Source: Nitrospira sp. (GTDB lineage: Bacteria > Nitrospirota > Nitrospiria > Nitrospirales > Nitrospiraceae). From it: a stretch of DNA of 42,201 nt. The stretch lies in assembly GCA_005116945.1 (NCBI GenBank), contig SWDH01000042.1, positions 107,567 to 149,767 on the forward strand, written 5' to 3'. How positions within the stretch are numbered: the stretch's first letter is position 1; the number at the start of each line of letters is the position of its first letter. The position numbers and the translations under genes were made by a program. Below the pieces are notes generated by a model that was not told where the DNA came from, did no database searches, and was given only the letters and a program-made list of their open reading frames with translations. Of this stretch, positions 1-7,353 are shown piece by piece.

Positions 1-335
1 TCAGGCCTGATATTGTAGCCGAGGGGGTACCATGTTTTCTTCACATCCGAGACCGGAGCATCGGCCAATTCTTCAAAGCTTGGGTAGCGGTCCAGAAATT
101 CGTGGTACTTCGGAATCACCCGATCGACTTGTGTCTGCTGCAACATCACTTCAGAAACCAGAATGTGATAAGGATCGGAGGTCTTCCGCCAAGGCAAATC
201 ACGGCCATGTTTCCCATACCACTTGAGTAGTCTGGTTTGAAAACGGCGTTTCAGCGAGGCATCGAGGACGAAGGACTTCTTCGAGCGCTTCTTCTTGCGT
301 TGTGAGGTTGTTCGGGAGCCAGAGATGGTGGGCAT
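1..335 (-). CDS. mutY: MutY-like adenine DNA glycosylase, N-terminal part (runs off left edge)
   Basis: HhH-GPD base-excision glycosylase; MutY removes adenine mispaired with 8-oxoguanine or guanine. About 111 residues are visible. A lysine/arginine-rich leader of about 30 residues (KKKRSKKS) precedes the family signature: LLKWYGKHGRDLPWR, then DPYHILVSEVMLQQTQVDRV, which contains the catalytic-site glutamate of the SE.MLQQTQ motif, then FLDRYPSFEELADA. The start is the ATG at 335, because an in-frame TGA lies just upstream. The sequence after the helix reads WYPLGYNIRP rather than the usual GLGYY.RARN of MutY, so it may be a divergent MutY or a related mismatch glycosylase. The [4Fe-4S] and C-terminal 8-oxoG recognition parts are outside the window. 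Confidence 0.85.
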   Translation of the reverse strand, partial: MPTISGSRTTSQRKKKRSKKSFVLDASLKRRFQTRLLKWYGKHGRDLPWRKTSDPYHILVSEVMLQQTQVDRVIPKYHEFLDRYPSFEELADAPVSDVKKTWYPLGYNIRP

Positions 336-701
336 GCAACATCAATCCAATGGCGGCATTCTAGAAGCGTGACCGGTGAAAATCAAACCGCATTCAAATG
401 GAACCAGCAAGGCCGTCGATGTGCCAAGAGCGGTCAACAGATCGGATACTCATCTGTCAGGTCGGTAAAATCTCGCAACGCTATGGCCTCCCGCATCATG
501 CGCGCGATAGTTTACTCATACGAACGGCATCCATCTGGCCTACGATGCCTCCTCAATCTATTAGAACTTGCAGTCTCCAAAGATCGCATTTTCTTTGACA
601 ACCGCCTGTTCACCGAATAGCCTTACCTATGACACACGCATAGTCGAAGACGTCTCATCCCCAATGCAGGATTGAGAGAGAGACCTTTTGAGGACCCTAC
701 T
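336..701. other. Intergenic stretch between mutY-like gene and the PilZ pair
   Basis: This 366-bp stretch lies between divergent genes and should hold both promoters. Open frames in it have no recognisable family and no convincing ribosome-binding site. No hairpin or repeat of the families seen elsewhere was found. Confidence 0.5.
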
Positions 702-1019
702 GTGACAGAACAGAGACAGCACGTTCGCTATCAAGTCGAATTCCCAGCGATATTTGCGGGTGCCTCCTCTGGGCTCGGGATCGTCTACAACCTCGGGATG
801 GGTGGCTGTAAGGTCGTCAGTAATCTTCCAGTCAAGACCGGCACACGCTTCACAGTCCACCTCCAGATACCGGAACAACCGATCGCCATCACCATTCAAG
901 CCGCGACAGTGCAATGGACCCTCAAACACGAGTTTGGCGTAGAATTTCATGAGATGCTGGAGCAGGAACGAACCCGACTGGGACAGTTCCTCGCAACCCA
1001 AGCGAACATCGTTCCATAG
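702..1019 (+). CDS. Small PilZ-domain protein with degenerate c-di-GMP motif
   Basis: This 105-residue protein is essentially one PilZ domain. It starts with the R-x-x-x-R element (RQHVR, residues about 4-8), and the beta-barrel ends with WTLKHEFGVEFHEM. PilZ domains bind cyclic di-GMP through that arginine motif plus D/N-x-S-x-x-G. Here the second motif reads NLGMGG, so the serine is replaced by glycine and binding may be weakened. An upstream in-frame TTG at 672 exists, but the GTG at 702 is preferred because GAGGA sits seven bases ahead of it and it places the RxxxR motif at the usual distance from the N-terminus. It is followed after 19 bp by a second PilZ gene. Confidence 0.75.
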   Translation: MTEQRQHVRYQVEFPAIFAGASSGLGIVYNLGMGGCKVVSNLPVKTGTRFTVHLQIPEQPIAITIQAATVQWTLKHEFGVEFHEMLEQERTRLGQFLATQANIVP

Positions 1020-1038
1020 AAATCTCTACTGCACAACC

Positions 1039-1377
1039 ATGGTCACCCGAAAGCATCTCAGATTTCCCGTCTCGCTCTCCTGCACCTTGGTACATCAAAA
1101 TCGGTTCCGCCATGCAGGAAAAGTCAGAGACCTTTCTGCCAAGGGATGCTGCGTGGAGAGCATCATCAGCCCATTTACCGGCATGCAACTCGCCGTCCAT
1201 CTACATATCCCCGGTGAATCCAAACCAATCCTCATCGACAATGCCGCAATCCGCTGGTCCGGACCTGCCGGCATCGGCCTTGAGTTTCTGACCGTAGCTC
1301 CCCCGCAACAAGACCGGCTAGATCAAATGATCCAGCGGCTGATCCAGCAACTTCAGATTAAACCCGGGCTCCAATAA
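1039..1377 (+). CDS. Small PilZ-domain protein with intact motif
   Basis: This 112-residue PilZ protein carries RKHLR at residues 4-8 and DLSAKG at about 34-39, matching the RxxxR and D-x-S-x-x-G cyclic-di-GMP contacts. The barrel ends with IRWSGPAGIGLEFL. A short C-terminal helix rich in glutamine and leucine follows. It lies 19 bp downstream of the other PilZ gene and is probably cotranscribed with it. The two are paralogues in length and layout, which suggests local duplication, but only this one keeps the canonical second motif. Stand-alone PilZ proteins usually relay c-di-GMP to motility or polysaccharide machinery. The target is unknown; the exopolysaccharide locus at the other end of the window is a candidate by inference only. 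Confidence 0.85.
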   Translation: MVTRKHLRFPVSLSCTLVHQNRFRHAGKVRDLSAKGCCVESIISPFTGMQLAVHLHIPGESKPILIDNAAIRWSGPAGIGLEFLTVAPPQQDRLDQMIQRLIQQLQIKPGLQ

Positions 1378-1428
1378 GCCACCGCAAGAGTTGCATTTTA
1401 GGCGCTCGCCTCCGTATTCTTCCTCTCC

Positions 1429-1632
1429 ATGGACTTCTCTCAGCTTTCACAAGAACAATTCAAAAAACTTGTGCACGGGATCGTCGATGACCGTCTACGC
1501 GAGCTGCTGGGTGACCCCGACCTCGGACTCCAGCTCGGCAGTGGATTGCACGCCCGTCTGAAAGAGTCCTTGGCGAGTACGGAGAGACTGTCCGGCGAGG
1601 ACATTGCCGACCAACTCGGTCTCCGCTGGTAG
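1429..1632 (+). CDS. Putative antitoxin of a type II toxin-antitoxin pair
   Basis: This is a short, charged, mostly helical 67-residue protein (MDFSQLSQEQFKKLVHGIV...). It sits six bases upstream of a RelE/ParE-like toxin gene, in the order and size typical of antitoxins. No clear ribbon-helix-helix or Phd DNA-binding pattern can be seen, so the family is not assigned and the call rests on context. The C-terminal half (SLASTERLSGEDIADQL) may be the toxin-embracing helix. Confidence 0.6.
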   Translation: MDFSQLSQEQFKKLVHGIVDDRLRELLGDPDLGLQLGSGLHARLKESLASTERLSGEDIADQLGLRW

Positions 1633-1638
1633 GACAAC

Positions 1639-1902
1639 ATGGCCTGGTATCGTCTTGCCTATCGCCCAGCCATCCTCAAAGATCTTGGGACACTTGAACC
1701 AACCATGGCACAGCGACTCCTGGATAAGACCAAATGGATTGCCTCCAACATCGATAACTTGCGCCACGAGTCCATCGCAACAGATCTGCCAGGCCTGTCC
1801 AAATATGCGGTCGAGGACTGGAGAATTTTCTATTCAATCGACCGTGACAATCAGCTGATCGATATTCACGGCATCGTTCGCCACACAGAGGGCCGTGTAT
1901 GA
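1639..1902 (+). CDS. RelE/ParE-superfamily toxin
   Basis: This 87-residue protein has the RelE/ParE layout: an N-terminal Y-R-L-A-Y strand, two helices, then the strand block GLSKYAVEDWRIFYSID and a final IDIHGIVRHTEGRV. This corresponds to the family's L.G.yRlRvGdyRiiY.id...i.v..v.hR pattern. RelE toxins cut mRNA on the ribosome and ParE toxins poison gyrase; the sequence alone does not tell which applies. The normally arginine-rich L.G.YR element reads LSKYAVEDW, with fewer basic residues. AGGA lies just before the ATG. Its stop codon overlaps the next start by four bases (ATGA at 1899), so toxin and the following IscA-like gene should be translationally coupled. Confidence 0.75.
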   Translation: MAWYRLAYRPAILKDLGTLEPTMAQRLLDKTKWIASNIDNLRHESIATDLPGLSKYAVEDWRIFYSIDRDNQLIDIHGIVRHTEGRV

Positions 1903-2213
1903 TTGCTGTCACCCTTGCCGCCATCACAAAACTGAAAGCAATTCAAACCCATCATCCTGAGGATCCGATCGTCCGGATTTCTGTACGAGACGTGGATGAT
2001 TCACGGTTAAGTTTCAGTATCACGTTGGAAGCGACCACCCAGCCTGATGACGACGTTCAGCAGATGGATGGGCTCACCATTGCAGTGGATCGACGAAGCG
2101 CGTCACGGATGGAGCGAGTAACAATTGACTATACTGAGGCCAGCGGGTTTCGCTTCCTCCACGATGAAGAGGGCCACAGCCTCTCCCTCATTACGATTCC
2201 CACACTCAATTGA
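1899..2213 (+). CDS. Cysteine-free IscA/HesB-like protein
   Basis: This 104-residue protein follows the A-type Fe-S carrier fold. It begins VTLAAITKLKAI, then VRISVRDVDDSRLSFSI, then DGLTIAVDRRSASRMERVTIDY and GFRF. These match the IscA/HesB core pattern (dG..i.vd..s...l....iDy....GF.f). All three cluster-binding cysteines of that family are absent, so it is unlikely to carry an iron-sulfur cluster and is better seen as a structural relative. It overlaps the toxin gene by four bases. Neither its role nor a link to toxin control can be told from sequence. Confidence 0.65.
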   Translation: MIAVTLAAITKLKAIQTHHPEDPIVRISVRDVDDSRLSFSITLEATTQPDDDVQQMDGLTIAVDRRSASRMERVTIDYTEASGFRFLHDEEGHSLSLITIPTLN

Positions 2214-2303
2214 CCGAGGTAGAAACGTATTAGGGAGTTTTTAAACCCACATTCAACGCGACAACGCCACGTGCCGCGTGTTTTGACAAAAGGAAACTGC
2301 CCT

Positions 2304-2430
2304 GTAAGAGGCTCAAACAGGCCGCCCAGCAAGGCCGCAGCGAGCGAAGGCTCGGAGGCGTACCCTTGCGGTACGTTGTAGGGTCTGAGCGATGCGAGAA
2401 CGAAGCTGGAGACCTGTTTCAGCCTCTTAC
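2304..2430. repeat. Long palindromic repeat, family 1 (copy A)
   Basis: This 127-bp imperfect palindrome has ends GTAAGAGGCT and AGCCTCTTAC, with AAACAGG/CCTGTTT inside them. The centre is GGAGGCGTACC...GGTACG. It fills the gap between two converging genes (stops at 2213 and 2437), a position suited to a bidirectional terminator. Its outermost bases differ from the other copies, but arms and centre align. Confidence 0.8.
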
Positions 2431-2436
2431 CGAGGG

Positions 2437-2976
2437 TTAGGCAAGTCGGTCTGGTAAGCTGGCAACATGCACCTGGAACTCGCCCCTGGTCACATCATCG
2501 ACATAGCGGCGCAAGGCATCCTTCACCACGGGAAAGGCAATCTGGTCCCAGGGAATCTCAGAGAGTGAGAACAACTGCACATCGAGGCTTTCCTCACCTA
2601 TGCCAAAATCCGGCGAACGCATCGGCCCTCGGAATACCAGGTAGGCTTGGCCGATGTGCGGAAGACTGAGGACTGCAAACAGGCTGATACATTCCACCTG
2701 AGCCTGCGCTTCCTCCAATGTCTCACGAACAGCCGCCTGCTCAGTACTCTCGCCAATCTCCATAAAACCGGCAGGGAAGGTCCAGAGACCTGACTTGGGT
2801 TCAATGGCTCGCCGGCAGAGAAGGATGTGACCGTCCCATTCTGGAATACAGCCAGCGACAATCTTTGGATTATGGTAATGAATGGCCTGACAAGTTTCGC
2901 AGACGAACCGGGGCAAGTTGTCGCCGACGGGAATCTTTTTCGTGACCGGAGCACTGCAGGCGCTGCAATAGTTCAT
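2437..2976 (-). CDS. Zinc-ribbon Nudix hydrolase
   Basis: This 179-residue pyrophosphohydrolase has an N-terminal zinc ribbon, C4-x2-C7 and C26-x2-C29, followed by YHNPKIVAG. The Nudix box runs from G70 to about residue 92: G-x5-E76, then R84-E85, E88-E89, the metal-binding Nudix helix. The ribbon-Nudix layout resembles NudC NADH pyrophosphatase, but the SQPWPFPxS motif that marks NudC is missing, so an ADP-ribose-like or other nucleoside diphosphate substrate is more likely. The ATG at 2976 is chosen because the zinc ribbon begins at once, which leaves a 62-bp divergent promoter region shared with the methyltransferase gene. The longer frame to 3069 would overlap that gene. Confidence 0.85.
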   Translation of the reverse strand: MNYCSACSAPVTKKIPVGDNLPRFVCETCQAIHYHNPKIVAGCIPEWDGHILLCRRAIEPKSGLWTFPAGFMEIGESTEQAAVRETLEEAQAQVECISLFAVLSLPHIGQAYLVFRGPMRSPDFGIGEESLDVQLFSLSEIPWDQIAFPVVKDALRRYVDDVTRGEFQVHVASLPDRLA

Positions 2977-3038
2977 AGCATACAGGTATGTTGTGACACG
3001 TCGTTGTAAAGCGAGATACGGGCGAGAATACGATAAGC

Positions 3039-4217
3039 ATGGATAGCACAAAACTACGGTTCTTTGCACCCTGCCCGAGTGGGCTGGAGGGCGTCCTCGA
3101 ACAGGAACTCCACGACCTGGGCGTGCCTATGACCACAAAGACGGACGGCGGAGTCGCCTTCCTGGCTCCCTGGTCCAGCATGTATTGGGTCAATCTCAAG
3201 AGCCACATAGCCAGCCGCGTGCTCTGGGAAGTCGGCCAAACCCCCTATTTGTCGGAAGACGATGTGTACCGCGCAGCCTATCACTTGTCCTGGCCAGACT
3301 GGTTCACGTCGGCGCAGACCATCAAGGTGAAAGTGAGCGCACGCCGTTGTCCCCTCTCCAGCCTGGACTTCATCACGCTGCGTATTAAAGACGCAGTCTG
3401 CGATAAGTTTATGGCCGTGCGCCATAAGAGACCGAATATAGACACCCATCACCCGAACATCCGGCTTGACGCGTTTCTCGATGAGTCAACGGTCACGTTC
3501 TATATAGACACCTCCGGCGACCCGCTCTTCAAGCGAGGCCATCGTATCGTGTCTGTCGAGGCACCGTTGCGAGAAAACCTGGCGGCAGGCTTGCTGCGGC
3601 TCACTGGTTGGACGCCGAACGACGTGCTGCTCGACCCTATGTGCGGAGGTGGAACAATCCCCCTCGAAGCGGCTATGATGGCACGCCGCATCGCCCCTGG
3701 ACAGTCTCGGTCGTTCGCGTTTGAGCACTTGATTATTCATGATCCCAAACTCTGGGGCCATCTGCGCGAGGCTTCCCGTGTGAAACAACTGGCAGAGGTA
3801 CCGGCTGCCATCTATGCGTCCGACCAGGATCCAGCCGCAGTCAAAATTGCGCAACGGACATTTCAGGGCGCGGGAGTCTCCATAGATATTCGCCTGAAGC
3901 AGAGCGACATACTCGCCCTTGAAGCTCCAGCTGAGCGGGGCGTGCTGCTCATCAATCCTCCCTACGGCGTCCGGCTCAACCGGCCCGAAGAACTTGATGC
4001 GTTCTATCCCAAGTTGGGCGACTGGTTAAAACAGCGATTCAGCGGGTGGCGCGCCTATATCTTTACCGGCGATTTGCGTATTCCAAAACTCATCGGCCTT
4101 GCGCCATCGAAACGCATTCCCCTTTTCAATGGTCCTCTGGAGTGTCGATTGTATGAGTTCCACATCGTGTCGGGGTCGATGCGCAAGACGATCTCGAACC
4201 CTGACAAAAAAGGGTAA
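3039..4217 (+). CDS. THUMP-domain class I methyltransferase (RlmL N-domain type)
   Basis: This 392-residue protein is of the COG0116 type, which methylates guanine N2 in 23S rRNA (G2445 in E. coli RlmL). Residues about 45-165 form the THUMP RNA-binding domain. The UPF0020 Rossmann methyltransferase follows, with the SAM-binding DPMCGGGTIPLEAAM at about 198-212 and the catalytic INPPYG at about 305. E. coli RlmL is a fusion with RlmK; this protein matches only the RlmL half, as in most bacteria. The C-terminus ends ECRLYEFHIVSGS. The gene after it lies 29 bp downstream on the same strand and could share its transcript. Confidence 0.9.
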   Translation: MDSTKLRFFAPCPSGLEGVLEQELHDLGVPMTTKTDGGVAFLAPWSSMYWVNLKSHIASRVLWEVGQTPYLSEDDVYRAAYHLSWPDWFTSAQTIKVKVSARRCPLSSLDFITLRIKDAVCDKFMAVRHKRPNIDTHHPNIRLDAFLDESTVTFYIDTSGDPLFKRGHRIVSVEAPLRENLAAGLLRLTGWTPNDVLLDPMCGGGTIPLEAAMMARRIAPGQSRSFAFEHLIIHDPKLWGHLREASRVKQLAEVPAAIYASDQDPAAVKIAQRTFQGAGVSIDIRLKQSDILALEAPAERGVLLINPPYGVRLNRPEELDAFYPKLGDWLKQRFSGWRAYIFTGDLRIPKLIGLAPSKRIPLFNGPLECRLYEFHIVSGSMRKTISNPDKKG

Positions 4218-4246
4218 CGTCTCCCTCTAGACTGTGAACACAGACT

Positions 4247-6265
4247 ATGAATCGATCCTTGCAGCTTCTACTCAGCGCCCCCCTACTCATATGGCTTCCA
4301 AGTTGCAGTGCGATACATGGCCTCTACACGTCGGCTGACTCCTTGCCCGCACCCAACAGCCAAATACGCCAATCGGCGATTGACCGGCTGGCGCCAAACG
4401 TCCGAAAGGATTTTGAGCAACTCGCCGGATCGCGTTACAGAGACCTGCGCGTGGAGCATGAAACGGTCGAGAAGATCCCGGCGCAATTCAAACATCGCCT
4501 CGCAGTCAAGGCCCTCAAAGATCCCTGGGACGGTCTGACGGAATTAGAGCAGCAGGGACTCGTATTGGCCGACATGGCAAAAGGAGGGGCCATCAATCTT
4601 CCTGCCCTTCTCGATGCGCTCGAAGCCGGTAGGGATCGTACCTCCACCTTCTCAAAACCGATTCCGCTGCCGATGCATTCTACCCATGAAGACCTCCTCG
4701 CCTTCATGATCAGAAGCTTGGAGCAGGCATCGCTGCACCGCGAGAAAGCGCTGACAAATCTGACAGAAGCAGAGAGGCACTTCTTATTTCTGCATGCACG
4801 ATCAATAGCAGAACACTTCACTCCACAAATTTCGAGCCTGTCGAACCAGGCAAGCGCGCAAGTCAACGCTGATCTCCGATTTGCCGAACTGCTTGAGAAG
4901 CAGGTCGACTATGCAAGTCTTCTTGCATCCGCACAAGTCCTCGCCCGCCTTGCCAATGAACCGTGGCTTCACCAAGCCGCTGCAACCTGGACAATACCGC
5001 TGCCGGTTTCTGCCATTCCTCCCGGTGTCACAGGTGACGTCCTGTTGATTCAAAAGACCTCCTACGGACTGATCATCATTGGTGGCCCAGGACCGAATAC
5101 CTATGAGATTGAAGAAGGAGTCGGCCTGATTATCGATGTAGGAGGCAACGATCGCTACCGGGGCAAGATTGCCGCATCTGCACACGAAAGTCAGGGCAAT
5201 GCCGTCGTCATCGACCTCGCAGGGAACGATACGTATACAGGGGCTCCGCTCGGACTCGCCACCGGGAGGCTGGGGGTGGGGCTGTTAATCGATCACGATG
5301 GCGACGATGTTTACCAGCTCGACATGGGGTCTGGAGGCGCTGGATTCGGTGGGCTCGGAATCTTGTTCGACGCGAAAGGCAACGACATCTATATCGGGAA
5401 TCGACTGACTCAGGGCGCTGCCATTGGAGGACTCGGCCTCTTACTCGATGGGGCAGGAAATGACGGTTATACCAGCCATGGTTTCGCGATCGGATTCGGC
5501 GGCCCCTTGGGCGTCGGCGCCGTCATCGACATTACCGGCGACGACCACTATCAATGCGGTGGCGCCTACCCCAGCGCGTACAATGCCCAGGATGCCCCTA
5601 CGGGGAAACCAGGCGACCCGCTCTATCAATACGACTGTTTTGGCCTGGGTGCCGGATCGGGGCAACGAATTCTGACAAAGAAGGTGGAATGGCAACCCTA
5701 CAACCTGGCCGGTGGCTGGGGAATCTTGCTAGATCTCGAAGGGCAAGATCATTATGACAGTGCCAACTTCTCACAGGGGCAGGGCTATTTTTTCGGCGCG
5801 GGGATGAAGTTGGATTTCGATGGCAACGACGAACATCAGGCCGCCCGCTATGGGCATGGCGCCTCCGCCCACTTCGGGGTCGGCCTCTTCATCGATCAAC
5901 GGGGAGACGATCGCTATAGCTCTTCCGGCCCATTTTACAATGGTGGAGTCGCCTGGGACCATAGCGTAAGCCTGATACTCGATGCAGGAAAGGGCCGAGA
6001 CATCTACGATTTAGAGCACTCGACCGGTCTTGGTCGAGCCGACTATGCCGGTTGGGGGCTCTTCATCGACGAGGGAGGAGAGGATCAGTACCGGGTCGCA
6101 TCAGGCTTCGGAGACTCCTCGGAAAAAAGCGTCGCCGGATTCTTCGATCTCGATGGCCACGACGCCTATACGCAACGGCTCGACTCTCCGATGCCGGACG
6201 ATACTCGTCCTCGTAATGAAAGAATATTCGTCTATCCCCAGGGCGGAGTCTTTGCCGATTACTGA
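4247..6265 (+). CDS. Lipoprotein with twelve D-x-x-G-x-D-x-Y repeats
   Basis: This 672-residue protein is not recognised as a named family. The N-terminus is a lipoprotein signal with lipobox L-P-S-C at Cys20. Residues about 25-260 are helical and contain no repeats. From about residue 290 to 640 a short motif recurs twelve times: two hydrophobic residues, then D-x-x-G-[N/D/Q/E/H/R]-D-x-Y (for example VIDVGGNDRY, LIDHDGDDVY, FIDEGGEDQY, FFDLDGHDAY). The repeats are separated by glycine-rich GxGxx stretches. The regular acidic turns suggest a beta-solenoid or stacked hairpins with possible calcium sites, reminiscent of but distinct from the RTX GGxGxD nonapeptide. One repeat ends in histidine instead of tyrosine and one has an extra residue. 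Location is probably the outer membrane; function is unknown. Confidence 0.8.
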   Translation: MNRSLQLLLSAPLLIWLPSCSAIHGLYTSADSLPAPNSQIRQSAIDRLAPNVRKDFEQLAGSRYRDLRVEHETVEKIPAQFKHRLAVKALKDPWDGLTELEQQGLVLADMAKGGAINLPALLDALEAGRDRTSTFSKPIPLPMHSTHEDLLAFMIRSLEQASLHREKALTNLTEAERHFLFLHARSIAEHFTPQISSLSNQASAQVNADLRFAELLEKQVDYASLLASAQVLARLANEPWLHQAAATWTIPLPVSAIPPGVTGDVLLIQKTSYGLIIIGGPGPNTYEIEEGVGLIIDVGGNDRYRGKIAASAHESQGNAVVIDLAGNDTYTGAPLGLATGRLGVGLLIDHDGDDVYQLDMGSGGAGFGGLGILFDAKGNDIYIGNRLTQGAAIGGLGLLLDGAGNDGYTSHGFAIGFGGPLGVGAVIDITGDDHYQCGGAYPSAYNAQDAPTGKPGDPLYQYDCFGLGAGSGQRILTKKVEWQPYNLAGGWGILLDLEGQDHYDSANFSQGQGYFFGAGMKLDFDGNDEHQAARYGHGASAHFGVGLFIDQRGDDRYSSSGPFYNGGVAWDHSVSLILDAGKGRDIYDLEHSTGLGRADYAGWGLFIDEGGEDQYRVASGFGDSSEKSVAGFFDLDGHDAYTQRLDSPMPDDTRPRNERIFVYPQGGVFADY

Positions 6266-6375
6266 GTCGAACTTTCCATGGCATCACCCACGGCTCGGCG
6301 AAAGGCCATGGCATAACTCATCAGACGGTCAGAAGACGGCACGACCCTCGCGCTCGGACAGAGGCGAACCCGCAT

Positions 6376-6432
6376 GATTCATGAACACTTCTGCTGCTAT
6401 CGCTGATCCGCTGCTCCGACGAGCCTTCGGTC
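6376..6432 (+). repeat. Partial copy of palindromic repeat family 2
   Basis: The stretch starting TTCATGAACACTTCTGCTGC and continuing through CCGACGAGCCTTCG matches, on the other strand, one end of the complete element at 34558-34735 with few differences. Only this end is present. It abuts directly on the Lon remnant. Confidence 0.7.
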
Positions 6433-6600
6433 GGGGGAATCAAAGAGAAGGTGCTGGCGACGCATCACGCCGATATCAAGCGGATCATTCTGCCAAAGGC
6501 GAACGAGAAGGACTTGAAAGATGTGCCACAAGACATACGCGAGAATCTGACCGTCATTCTGGTTGAAAAAATAGAGGAAGTTCTCCCCGCCATTTTCATC
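6427..6600 (+). pseudogene. lon: Remnant of the C-terminus of Lon protease
   Basis: In the frame that reads GGIKEKVLATHHADIKRI, then ILPKANEKDLKDVP, then VEKIEEVLPAIF, this stretch matches the last 55 or so residues of bacterial Lon (the GGlKEKvLAAhRaGik.viiP..N..Dl..iP ... V..i.eVL motif), just after the catalytic Lys region. Nothing else of the roughly 800-residue enzyme is nearby. Upstream is a repeat end, and downstream the frame runs into unrelated residues until 6765. It is most likely a fragment left by recombination at the repeat, with the functional lon elsewhere. Confidence 0.8.
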
Positions 6601-6921
6601 GTGATGCTATGGCGTATGGCGACTTCCGCTTGGAAGAGTCATTGTCCCAACTTCAGCGTAACCGATTGGACTCCGGAACAACATTCCGGAGTCCTTGGTC
6701 CCCCTTCAATTGTCTTGCAAGTTTCGGAAAAGCGATCACGGCACAATAGCAGCACACTCCCGTAGGATGCTCAAACAGTTCGTCCCGTAAAGCCGAGAAC
6801 GCTGCTGGTGGACTGTTTCAGCATCCTGCTTGTGCCTTGCTCACTGACCAATCCCTGTGTAAGGATACGTTCGATTCCACGACTCACCTCGTGGACGAGC
6901 TAACAGGAAAGGAGCAGACCT
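6601..6921. other. Intergenic stretch holding a short repeat and the msrB promoter region
   Basis: No gene is seen. It contains the shortened family 1 repeat at 6764-6827 and then about 90 bp leading to msrB, where the promoter should lie. Confidence 0.5.
6764..6827. repeat. Short palindromic repeat, family 1 (copy B, centre deleted)
   Basis: The ends AGGATGCTCAAACAG and CTGTTTCAGCATCCT are perfect complements except for one extra base, flanking GAGAACGCTGCTGGTGGA. The interior GGCGTACC/GGTACG hairpin of the full-length copies is missing, leaving 64 bp. Confidence 0.8.
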
Positions 6922-7341
6922 ATGCCGCCCAAGATTGAGATCGGCCCGATTGTCAAAGTCGTGAAGACCGACGAGGAGTGGAGGAAACTCCTCGCGCCGG
7001 AGGCCTACAAGGTCCTGCGGCACGAAAGTACCGAGCGCCCCTTTACCGACAACATGCACGATAACAAGAAAGCAGGTATCTACTATTGCGCAGGCTGTGA
7101 CCTCCCTGCCTATTCGTCGGAGCATAAGTTCGACAGCGGCACAGGCTGGCCCAGTTTTTGGCAACCGATCGACCCTAAAGTGGTCGAATCCACGACCGAT
7201 TACAAATTGATCTTCCCACGAACCGAAGTCCATTGCGCCCGCTGCGACGGGCATCAAGGACATATCTTTAAGGATGGACCCAGGCCGACGGGATTACGGT
7301 ACTGCATCAACGGCGTCGCGTTGAAGTTTGTTCCGGCTTAG
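6922..7341 (+). CDS. msrB: Peptide methionine-(R)-S-oxide reductase
   Basis: This 139-residue MsrB reduces the R epimer of methionine sulfoxide in oxidised proteins. Zinc ligands are Cys56/Cys59 and Cys105/Cys108. The substrate block FDSGTGWPSFWQPI is at 70-83. The catalytic cysteine is Cys128 in RYCINGVAL, where many homologues have RYCxNSAAL, so the usual asparagine is kept but NS becomes NG. GGAAAGGAG precedes the ATG. There is no signal peptide, so it acts in the cytoplasm. It is followed 12 bp later by a DUF3703 gene, probably in one operon. Confidence 0.95.
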   Translation: MPPKIEIGPIVKVVKTDEEWRKLLAPEAYKVLRHESTERPFTDNMHDNKKAGIYYCAGCDLPAYSSEHKFDSGTGWPSFWQPIDPKVVESTTDYKLIFPRTEVHCARCDGHQGHIFKDGPRPTGLRYCINGVALKFVPA

Positions 7342-7353
7342 AAGGAGAGGTGC

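Noticed and set aside
369-620. 83-residue plus-strand frame before the PilZ genes
   Set aside because: No ribosome-binding site, no family resemblance and overlapping alternative frames; treated as intergenic.
5441-5695. Frames on the minus strand inside the repeat lipoprotein
   Set aside because: Shadows caused by the regular codon pattern of the D-x-x-G-x-D-x-Y repeats.
6381-6566. 61-residue frame at the family 2 repeat end
   Set aside because: It is a translation of the repeat and of the Lon remnant in the wrong frame.
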